Shown here piece after piece: positions 44,667 to 54,088 of a stretch of DNA of 64,000 bases. Under the pieces are notes generated by a model, which did no database searches, was not told the DNA's origin, and worked only from the letters and a program-made list of their open reading frames with translations. Made by a program: the position numbers and the translations under genes. Origin of the DNA: Candidatus Saccharimonadota bacterium (GTDB lineage Bacteria; Patescibacteriota; Saccharimonadia; Saccharimonadales; Saccharimonadaceae); contig WRHJ01000001.1 of assembly GCA_009783305.1 (NCBI GenBank), positions 124,001 through 188,000 of the forward strand. The letters run 5' to 3'. Numbering within the stretch: position 1 is the first letter of the stretch; the number at the start of each line of letters is the position of its first letter.

Positions 44667-44834
44667 ATTTTGATTTAGTTTGAGTATTGCATAATTTTTA
44701 GAAAGCGTGTAGACTTGATTCCAAGAAGTAGTGTGCCGTGCCAAAAAAATCTGATCTGGCGCATCAGATGGGGCAGCCGGCTGTAATCTTCCGGCCAAAG
44801 ATATAAAACACTAATAATACAAGCGAGGAAATTC

Positions 44835-47800
44835 GTGGCAGTTAGTAAGAACACTGTAAAAAGTGGTAGCCGTGTGTTTTTCACCGAGGGCGACCAAGCA
44901 CTTCCGATACCGGATTTAACAGAACATCAAAAAAAATCTTGGGACGAGTTCATCAAGACGGGACTGGGCGAAGTCTTTAATGAATTGAACCCGATTGACG
45001 ATTACACTGGGCAGAAGCTCAGCCTAAAGTTCAAAGATTATTATTTTAAATCGCCAACGGAGGATGAGCGCAGCGCGAAAGCTAATTTGGCTACCTATGA
45101 TGCTCCTCTGCACGTCTTGGTGGAGTTGACCAATAAGGTCACGGGTGAGGTCAAGGAACAGGATACTTACTTTGGTGACTATCCTTGGATGACTGATCGA
45201 GCAAGTTTTATTATCAATGGTACGGAACGCGTGATTGTCTCGCAGTTGATTCGTTCGGCAGGCGTATTCTTTACTGCTGAAAATGTCGCTGGACACAATT
45301 ATTACGGTGCCAAAGTGATCCCTGGCCGGGGAGCTTGGTTGGAATTTGAAACTGATAACAAGGGTGTGATATCAGTGAAAATTGACCGCCGCCGCAAAGT
45401 ACCAGTAACGACTTTTTTGCGTGCACTAGGCATAGCGAAGAACTCTGAGATCAAAGAGAAGTTTGCTGATATTGATAATGGCGAGATTAAGTATATTGAA
45501 AATACCTTAGCAAAGGATCCGGCACGCGGGCAAAGCGAGGCTTTGATTGAGATTTACCGCCGGATGCGCCCGGGTGATTTGGCGACAGTGGAAAATGCCA
45601 AGAGTATGATTGAGCGGGTGTTCTGGGATTATCGACGCTATGATTATTCCCGAGTAGGTCGCTACAAAATTAACCAGCGTCTAGGTTTTGATACGCCAAA
45701 TGATAGTGCGCATCGCACCTTGCAGATGGAAGATTTGATCGCGATAATTGCTGAGATTATTCGCCTGAATAATACTCAAGAAGAGCCGGACGATATTGAT
45801 TCTCTAGCGAATCGCCGAGTGAAGTTAGTAGGAGAACTAGTGCAACGCCAGTTCCGCCTAGGCATGCTAAGGTTGCAGCGTAATATTCTGGATCGCATGT
45901 CGATGAGTGATATTGATACAGTTACGCCATCGCAATTGCTGAACTCCCGACCAGTTGTGGCGGCGGTAAAAGAATTCTTTGCTTCTTCCCAGCTGAGCCA
46001 GCTGATGGACGAAACGAATCCGTTTGCTGAACTTTCCCATAAGCGCCGCCTTTCTTCGATGGGCCCTGGTGGTTTGACGCGCGAGCGTGCAGGCTTTGAG
46101 GTGCGCGATACGCACCCGACGCATTACGGCAGGATTTGTACAGTGGAGACACCGGAAGGTGCGAACGTCGGCTTGGTGCTAAACCTCGCGACTTATGCAC
46201 GCATCAATGAATACGGTTTTATTGAAGCACCGTATTTGATGGTGAAAGATGGCAAGGTGACAAGTGAAGTCATCTACGCTGATGCAGCGGATGAAAATAA
46301 TATGATCATCGCGGATGCTTCGGTTAAATTGAATGCTGACGGTAGTTTTGCCGAAGAGTGGGTATCGGCCAGAAAAGGTTTGATGCCAACACAGGTGGAA
46401 GCACATGAGGTTACACATATTGATGCCGTGCATAAAGAGATTCTGGGTGTGGCAGCGAGCATGATCCCGTTTGTAGAAAAGAACCGCGTTGACCGTTCTT
46501 TGATGGCTTGCGCGATGCAGAAACAGGCAGTACCATTGCTGCGACCCGAATCGGCCCAGGTTTCAACTGGCATCGATGATGTGGTGGCACGCAATACTTC
46601 GCAATTGGTGGTAGCAGAGGCTGCTGGCATGGTAACGAAGGCAGACGGCGTAAGTGTAGATGTGGAATACAAGAGCGGTACAAAGAAATACCAGTTAATC
46701 CATTTTGCGAAGACTAATGATGACCGTTGTTATAACCAGCGAGTAGCTGTAAAGCGCGGCGACAAAGTGAAAAAGGGCGACGTTTTGATTGAGGGGGCTT
46801 CAATCAGCGAAGCTGAGTTGGCGCTAGGGAAAAATCTTTTGGTGGCCTTTATGCCTTGGCGCGGTTATAACATGGATGACGCAATTATCATTTCCAGCCG
46901 ATTGGTGGAAGACGATACGCTGACTTCTATCAATATTCGTGATTTTGATGTTGAAGTACGTGAAACCAAGCTTGGTCCAGAGCAAGTAACACGTGATATC
47001 CCGAACGTTTCTGAACATGTACTGCGCCACCTGGGCGAAGATGGTATTGTGACAATTGGCAGCGAAGTTAAAAATGGCGATGTCTTAGTTGGCAAAATTA
47101 CGCCGAAGGGAGAGCAGGAATTGAGTTCTGAGGAACGTTTGCTGCGAGCAATTTTCGGTGAAAAAGCGAAAGATGTACGTGATACTTCAGTACGTATGAA
47201 CGGCAGTGACGCTGGCAAGGTCGTGGAAGTAAAAATCTTTACTCGCGAACAAGGTCATGAGTTGAAGGCCGGGGTGTTGATGAAAATCAAGATCTTTGTG
47301 GCCGAAATGCGCAAAATTTCAGTTGGCGATAAGTTGGCAGGGAGACACGGTAACAAAGGTGTAATTGCGAAGATCCTGCCAATGGAAGATATGCCATTTA
47401 TGGAAGATGGAACACCAGTGGATGCGCTACTTAGCCCGATGGGTGTGCCGAGCCGTATGAATCTGGGACAGTTATATGAAACACATTTGGGTATGGCTGC
47501 ACGGGCTTTGGGATACAAGGTAGCCAGTCCGTCATTTAACTCAGTTTCGGATGAAAAAATTTCTGAAGAGTTAGAAAGAGCTGGTTTCCCGACGGATGGA
47601 CGCGTTCAGCTGTTTGACGGTTTGACTGGTGAACCCTTTGAAGAGCGCACGACCGTAGGGATTATGCATATTATCAAGCTGCACCACATGGTGGCAGACA
47701 AGATACATGCTCGTTCGACTGGTCCGTACACGATGGTGACGCAGCAACCGTTAGGCGGTAAGGCGCAAAATGGTGGCCAGCGCTTTGGAGAAATGGAGGT

Positions 47801-48248
47801 TTGGACACTGGAAGCTTATGGTGCAGCATCAACTTTGCAGGAAATGTTGACCATTAAGTCAGATGATGTGTTTGGCCGGGCTAAGGCATATGAGGCGATT
47901 ATCAAAAATGAAGCAATTCAAGGTCCGAAGCTGCCAGAAGGCTTTAATGTTTTAGTGAAGGAACTACAGGGTATCGGATTGAAAGTTGATTTGTTGGATA
48001 ACGGCGAAGCAACTGATGCTGGTGATGTGATTGAACAAACGACGCGAGCAGTGGAGAGAGACAAGGATGATCAAAGTATTTACGAGACGGTCGATACGCC
48101 TGATACCTTGGACACCGATATCATGACGGATGAAGAAATTGCTAGCGAGCTCGATGACGAGGGTATCAGTATTGTGGGACCCGATGGGGAGGAAGAGGCT
48201 ACAACGGATACTGGCGAAGAGGAGGGCTACAGCGATGAATTACTTTAA
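44835..48248 (+). CDS. rpoB: RNA polymerase beta subunit
   Basis: SQLSQLMDETNPFAELSHKRRLSSMGPGGLTRERAGFEVRD. Confidence 0.98.
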   Translation: MAVSKNTVKSGSRVFFTEGDQALPIPDLTEHQKKSWDEFIKTGLGEVFNELNPIDDYTGQKLSLKFKDYYFKSPTEDERSAKANLATYDAPLHVLVELTNKVTGEVKEQDTYFGDYPWMTDRASFIINGTERVIVSQLIRSAGVFFTAENVAGHNYYGAKVIPGRGAWLEFETDNKGVISVKIDRRRKVPVTTFLRALGIAKNSEIKEKFADIDNGEIKYIENTLAKDPARGQSEALIEIYRRMRPGDLATVENAKSMIERVFWDYRRYDYSRVGRYKINQRLGFDTPNDSAHRTLQMEDLIAIIAEIIRLNNTQEEPDDIDSLANRRVKLVGELVQRQFRLGMLRLQRNILDRMSMSDIDTVTPSQLLNSRPVVAAVKEFFASSQLSQLMDETNPFAELSHKRRLSSMGPGGLTRERAGFEVRDTHPTHYGRICTVETPEGANVGLVLNLATYARINEYGFIEAPYLMVKDGKVTSEVIYADAADENNMIIADASVKLNADGSFAEEWVSARKGLMPTQVEAHEVTHIDAVHKEILGVAASMIPFVEKNRVDRSLMACAMQKQAVPLLRPESAQVSTGIDDVVARNTSQLVVAEAAGMVTKADGVSVDVEYKSGTKKYQLIHFAKTNDDRCYNQRVAVKRGDKVKKGDVLIEGASISEAELALGKNLLVAFMPWRGYNMDDAIIISSRLVEDDTLTSINIRDFDVEVRETKLGPEQVTRDIPNVSEHVLRHLGEDGIVTIGSEVKNGDVLVGKITPKGEQELSSEERLLRAIFGEKAKDVRDTSVRMNGSDAGKVVEVKIFTREQGHELKAGVLMKIKIFVAEMRKISVGDKLAGRHGNKGVIAKILPMEDMPFMEDGTPVDALLSPMGVPSRMNLGQLYETHLGMAARALGYKVASPSFNSVSDEKISEELERAGFPTDGRVQLFDGLTGEPFEERTTVGIMHIIKLHHMVADKIHARSTGPYTMVTQQPLGGKAQNGGQRFGEMEVWTLEAYGAASTLQEMLTIKSDDVFGRAKAYEAIIKNEAIQGPKLPEGFNVLVKELQGIGLKVDLLDNGEATDAGDVIEQTTRAVERDKDDQSIYETVDTPDTLDTDIMTDEEIASELDDEGISIVGPDGEEEATTDTGEEEGYSDELL

Positions 48249-48281
48249 GATGAAAAATGTAAGTGAAGAAGGAGAAATCTA

Positions 48282-51200
48282 ATGGCTTGGCAAGATAATT
48301 TCATTAGTGCGAGCGACTTCGACTCAATTAGGCTGAGCATAGCCAGCGCCGAAGATGTCATGAACTGGAGCTATGGCGAAGTTCTGAAACCTGAAACAAT
48401 CAATTATCGCACCCAAAAACCGGAGCGTGACGGTTTGTTCTGTGAGCGGATTTTTGGACCAGTTAAAGATATTAACCCTAATGACAGCAAATTGAAGGGC
48501 GTACGCTCACGCGAAGCGGCGGTTGATAAGGATGGCAATTTGGTGACCAAGGCAATTTCCCGACGTGAACGCATGGGGCATATTACGCTCGCGGCGCCGG
48601 TAGTGCATATTTGGTTTATGCGCGGTACGCCGTCAGCATTAAGTTTGCTATTAAATTTGACAGTTAAAAATATTGAGAAAGTTGTCTACTTTGCTTCTTA
48701 CATTATTACTGATGTCAAGCAGGAAGAAATTGATGCCCGTTTGATTGACCTAGAAACTGTACATGAAGCAGCGCTGCAAGCAATCAAGTTGCGCTATGAG
48801 CAAGAAAGCAAGCAAGAAGGTGCGGACATAAAAGCTTTGGCTGAAGCACAAACCAAAGAGATTGATGAAGAAAATGAGAATTATCAATCGAGAAAAGCAG
48901 TTTTGACCGGATTTATAAAAGGTGCAATCATCAGCGAGATGGATTATCGTAATTTGGATGATGACTACGTCGACCTAATTACGGTCGGCATGGGCGCAAC
49001 TGCGATTAAGAAGATTTTGGATGAAATTGACCTGAAATCGCTAATTGAAAAATTGCGTGAAGATGTAATTAGTGCCAAAGGGCAAAAAGAAAAGAAACTG
49101 ATCAAGCAATTGAAGGTGTTTGAAGGTATGCAATCGGCTGGGATTAGGCCGTCCGATTTAGTATTGACTGTAGTACCAGTGATCCCGCCAGATCTACGCC
49201 CGATGATTTCATTGGCCGGCGGGCGCTTTGCAACGTCAGATCTAAATGATTTGTACCGTCGCGTGATCAATCGCAATAATCGTTTGAAGAAATTAATCGA
49301 CTTAAATGCGCCAGAAGTAATTTGCCGCAATGAAATGCGTATGCTGCAAGAAGCAGTGGATGCATTGATTGACAATAATGCTTCTCATGGCAGCCGAACG
49401 GCGAATTCGCAAAATGGTCGCCGCAAGTTAAAGAGTCTTTCTGATCTGTTAAAGGGTAAGCAGGGCCGCTTCCGTCAGAATTTGTTAGGTAAGCGCGTAG
49501 ATTACTCTGGGCGTTCAGTGATTGTGGTAGGGCCAGAACTAAGGATTAACGAATGTGGCCTGCCAAAATTAATGGCGCTTGAGTTGTTCAAGCCATTTGT
49601 GATTAGTTGGTTAATTACAAATGAACACGCTGCTAATATCCGCGTGGCAACACGTTTGATTGAGCAGGGAGAAACTGTAGTCTGGGATGCTTTGGATGAA
49701 GTAATTAAAGGTAAATATGTACTTTTGAATCGTGCTCCTTCCCTGCACCGTTTGTCAGTGCAAGCTTTCCAGCCGAAATTGATTGACGGCAAAGCGATTC
49801 AGCTGCATCCATTGGTAGCCAATGGCTTTAACGCCGACTATGATGGCGACCAAATGGCAGTCCATTTGCCGCTTTCGTCTGAGGCGCAACTTGAAGCCAA
49901 AGAATTAATGGCGGCGGGCAAGAATTTGCTAAAACCAGCTGATGGTTCGCCGGTTTTGTCGATTTCGCAGGATGTGGTCCTCGGTAATTACTATTTGACC
50001 TACGAAAAGCCTTCGGCTCAGGGTGAGCGTAAAGCTTATACCAATGTCTACGAAGCAGAATTGGCTTACGATGTAGGCCTAATTGAATTACAAACGCCAA
50101 TTCGCGTGCACACTAAGGGCGAAAAACGCGATACGACATTGGGGCGTGTGTTCTTTAATGAAGTATTGCCGAGAGAGTACCCTTATGATAATGAAGTGCA
50201 GAATAGCAAGCATTTAAAGAAGGTGATGGCGGATGTGATGCGCGACTTTGGCGCCGAAGTGGCTGTAAATACGGCTGATGCGATCAAGGACTTGGCGTTC
50301 GAATATGAAACCATTGCTAGCGTTAGCACTTCGAAAGATGATTATCCGTATTATCCGGAAATTGATGAGTTCTTGGCTGAGGGCGAAGGCATTTCAGCGC
50401 AAATTTCGCAACAATTTGAAGAAGGCTTGATTACGGAAGATGAACGTTATCGTTTGACGGTCAGTAACTGGCGCAATATCGATAATAAGATTTCAGACTT
50501 GATCAAGGCTAATTTGTCTGGATTGGATACGAATATTTCTATCATGGTTAACTCTGGTGCGCGTGGTTCAGTTTCGAATATCAAACTGGCTTCTGGTGCG
50601 ATTGGCATCATGGTGGATGTCTTTAACCGAGAAATTGAGTTGCCGGTAAAGTCCAGTTACAAGAAAGGTTTGAATACTTTGGAATCCTTTATCGCGACGC
50701 GAGGAGCACGTCAGGGTCAGGTCTCGACAGCTTTGCGTACGGCCGATTCAGGTTATCTAACGCGACGCTTAGTGGACGTATCTCAGGATGTGTTTACGGT
50801 TGCGGAAGAGGCAGCTGATCCGGGCTTTAGGGTATATAAGTCAGAGTCCGAATACACTGGGATTGACTTTGTGAATCGCATTGCTGGTCGTTTTGCGGCT
50901 GAAAATGTTGAGAAGTACGGTTTGAATATCGATGAATTGATCTCCCGTGATGCGGCTGAACAAGTTGCAGCCGACGAGACAATTGATAGCGTGAAAATTC
51001 AAAGTGTATTAACTACTGAGTGTACTAGCGGAATTCCGACAAAGGCTTACGGTATAGATATGGCGACTCGCAAAGTAGTCGCTCTGCATGAGCCAGTTGG
51101 CGTGATTGCGGCGCAGTCAGTGGGTGAGCCGGGTACGCAGTTGACGCTTGACACAAAGCACTCTTCTGGCGTGGCCGGATCTGGTGCGATTTCGCGTGGT

Positions 51201-52124
51201 TTGCCGCGTGTCGAAGAGTTATTAGAGGCCAGGACGCCGAAAGGCCAGGCTTACATTGCGACGATTGCTGGTGTAGTAAATGTTTGGGAAGAAGGCAGAT
51301 TTAGGATAGTACAAATTACACCGGAGGCTGGAAAATCCGAGAAGCTACCATTGGATGGGCGTAAGCCAAAAGCTAAAGATGGCGCTTCAGTGAAGGCTGG
51401 AGATGTAATCGCAAGCAAAAGCAAGGGCGTTGAACCAATTATGGCGCCGTTTGACGGCATTGTCGAGCTGCTCGAGAAAGAGATCATAATTGTGGCTGGA
51501 GCTGGTGGGCCAGTAAGAATAGAAGTGCCGGTTGATTATGCTCTCACTATTAAATCTGGCGATAGCGTTGAAGCGGGCGATAGGTTATCTGAAGGTTCAT
51601 TGAATTTGCAAGATTTGATGAAATATAAGGGAATCGAAGCGACCGAACGTTATATCATGAATGATATCTTGGCGATTTATGCTGCTCAGGGGCAAGAAAT
51701 TGCCGATAAGCATCTCGAGATCATTATTCATCAGATGTTCTCGCGCGTAATTGTTGAAGAGGCTGGAGATAGTCCATTTGTGATGGGCGATATCTTGAGC
51801 AAAGCTTTGGTGGCGGAGACGAATAAGAAATTAGTAGCTGATGGCAAGCAACCGGCAAAATTTGCCCAATTGCTGCTAGGTATTTCGAAGGTTGCAATCT
51901 ACTCTGATTCGTTCTTGTCGGCTGCGTCCTTCCAGGATACGACTCGCGTTCTGATTAACTCGTCGATTTCTGGACGCATTGATCATCTGAAGGGCCTGAA
52001 AGAGAACGTGATTATCGGACGCAAGATCCCGGTAGGAACTGGTATTACGCCGTTGACTCCAGAGATTGAAGAAGGTGAAGAATCTTTTGCGGAACCTTCT
52101 GAAGCCGAAGTAGCTAATCTGTAG
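48282..52124 (+). CDS. rpoC: RNA polymerase beta-prime subunit, lacking canonical zinc ligands
   Basis: [34 protein letters not shown]. Confidence 0.98.
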   Translation: [1280 protein letters not shown]

Positions 52125-52236
52125 AAGAATAAGTAATCCATTTTCTCGGTTCGGTGCTTCGCGCAAAGAAAACCTGCTTTCGGGCAGGGTTTTCTTTGGA
52201 GCGCAAAAATCTCGAAAATGGGATTACTTATCTACT
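52125..52236. repeat. large quasi-palindrome between convergent rpoC and ldh
   Basis: ATAAGTAATCCATTTTC...GAAAATGGGATTACTTAT outer arms; inner CAAAGAAAACCTGC-TTTCGG-GCAGGGTTTTCTTTG. Confidence 0.8.
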
Positions 52237-53135
52237 TCAGAAATGGCTTCCTTTATGACTTCGATGCTATGGTTAAGCTTTTCTTGCTCTTCTGTAGTTA
52301 ATTTGAGGCCGAGTCGACGTTTGACGCCATGGCGACCAAGCACGGCTGGGAAACCATTAAATATGCCGCTGTACTCGTCAAAGTTGCTGACTGGCAGGAC
52401 GCGATTTTCATCATTGAGTATGCAGTTGGTGATAGTAGCGAGACAAGCGCCAATGCCATAGTAGGTGGCGCCTTTCTTTTCGATGATGGCATAGGCCTCT
52501 TTGCGGGCGGAATCTTCAAGACGGGCCAGTTCTTCGGCGTCAAGCAAGTCAGCTATTTTTTGACCGCCAATATCGGCACTACTCCAGAGCGCGAATTCAC
52601 TATCGCCATGCTCACCTACTTGATAGGCATGGACACTTTTGGGGTGCACGCCGAGACGGCCAGCGATGTATTTGCGCAAACGTGCGCTGTCAAGCACGGT
52701 GCCCGAACCAATGACGCGCTCTTGCGGAAGATCAGAATATTGCCAAACTAGGTGAGTCATAACGTCCATCGGGTTACTGACGACAATGAAAATACCGTCA
52801 AATCCAGACGCCATGATCTGACCGATCATATCTTTGAAAATAGAGGCGTTCTTCTTGAGCAAGTCCATGCGACTTTCGCCGGGCTGTTGGGGCACACCCG
52901 CAGTGACGACTATAATGTCACAGTCGCCGGCATCGGCGTAGGTGCCGCTTTTAATTTTAAGATAGCTGGGTGACACAGCTAGGGCATCACGCAGGTCCAT
53001 GGCTTCGCCTTCAGCATCGTCTTGATTAATATCAACTAAAACTAGCTCATTAACTGCAGTGCGCTGGTTGACGAGCGCAAAGCCATAGCTCATGCCAACG
53101 TTTCCGGTCCCCACGATCATTACTTTATTAGACAT
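52224..53135 (-). CDS. ldh: L-lactate dehydrogenase
   Basis: VGTGNVGMSYGFALVNQ, GSGTVLDSARLRKYIA, GEHGDSEFALWS. Confidence 0.93.
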   Translation of the reverse strand: MSNKVMIVGTGNVGMSYGFALVNQRTAVNELVLVDINQDDAEGEAMDLRDALAVSPSYLKIKSGTYADAGDCDIIVVTAGVPQQPGESRMDLLKKNASIFKDMIGQIMASGFDGIFIVVSNPMDVMTHLVWQYSDLPQERVIGSGTVLDSARLRKYIAGRLGVHPKSVHAYQVGEHGDSEFALWSSADIGGQKIADLLDAEELARLEDSARKEAYAIIEKKGATYYGIGACLATITNCILNDENRVLPVSNFDEYSGIFNGFPAVLGRHGVKRRLGLKLTTEEQEKLNHSIEVIKEAISEVDK

Positions 53136-53182
53136 ATGATGCCCACCTTTCTTTCATGTTCATTTTAGCATAAACAATTATT

Positions 53183-54037
53183 TTATACTAACGCCCAATG
53201 GTTGGCACCAAGCGAGCGGATCATACCTTTAATTTCCATAAGAGTGATTGTTTGATTAAATTCACTGACAGGGAATTTGAGAGTTTCAATTATCTTGTCG
53301 CCATCACGCAAGCCGTTTTTGAGGGCATCGATGATTTTTTGTTCGTTTGCGGTATCGCCAAAAATCTCAAATTTGAGCTGTTTGGCATGACTGGGAAACA
53401 GTACACCTAGAATATCTTCGGCTTCCGTAAAAGGCATAGCTCCCTGTTTAATTAATCGATTACAACCGACACTAGTGGGTCGAGTAATGTCGCCTGGAAC
53501 AGCAAAAACATCTCTGCCCTGCTCTAGGGCGTGTGCAGCGGTAATTGACGTACCGCTGCGGGCAGCAGCTTCGACGATAACTACTGCATCAGCCAGACCA
53601 CTGACGATACGATTGCGCTCTACGAAACTCCACTCTCTGGTAGACTCGCCAATGCCATACTCGGAAATGATGGCGCCTCGTTCGAGGATCTTTTTGGCGA
53701 GGTTAAGATTACTTGCAGGATAAATATGGTCAATTGAGGTGCCAAGTACGGCGATAGTGATCCCGCCGCCGTCTAAGCAACCGCGATGGGCGCAAGAATC
53801 AATGCCGTAAGCGAGACCGCTGACAACGATGACCCCTCGTCTGGCTAGATCGTAAGCCAACTTATAGGCAACTTCTTCGCCATATTTGGTGTTTTTGCGA
53901 CTACCGACGATACTGACTACTTTTGGACGTTCGCCTGTTGGTAGTGCACCTTGCAGCCATAAAGTTTGAGGTGGAGCGGGAATCTCTTTGAGTGGCAATA
54001 AGAATTCGTGGCTTAAATCAGCTTTGTGGATTTTCAT
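53183..54037 (-). CDS. dprA: DNA processing protein DprA
   Basis: VSIVGSRKNTKYGEEVAYKLAYDLARRGVIVVSGLAYGIDSCAHRG. Confidence 0.93.
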   Translation of the reverse strand: MKIHKADLSHEFLLPLKEIPAPPQTLWLQGALPTGERPKVVSIVGSRKNTKYGEEVAYKLAYDLARRGVIVVSGLAYGIDSCAHRGCLDGGGITIAVLGTSIDHIYPASNLNLAKKILERGAIISEYGIGESTREWSFVERNRIVSGLADAVVIVEAAARSGTSITAAHALEQGRDVFAVPGDITRPTSVGCNRLIKQGAMPFTEAEDILGVLFPSHAKQLKFEIFGDTANEQKIIDALKNGLRDGDKIIETLKFPVSEFNQTITLMEIKGMIRSLGANHWALV

Positions 54038-54088
54038 GACGTCAAAATATCATGATGGCGAAAAGTGAGAAAGCATAAGTTTAATAAA

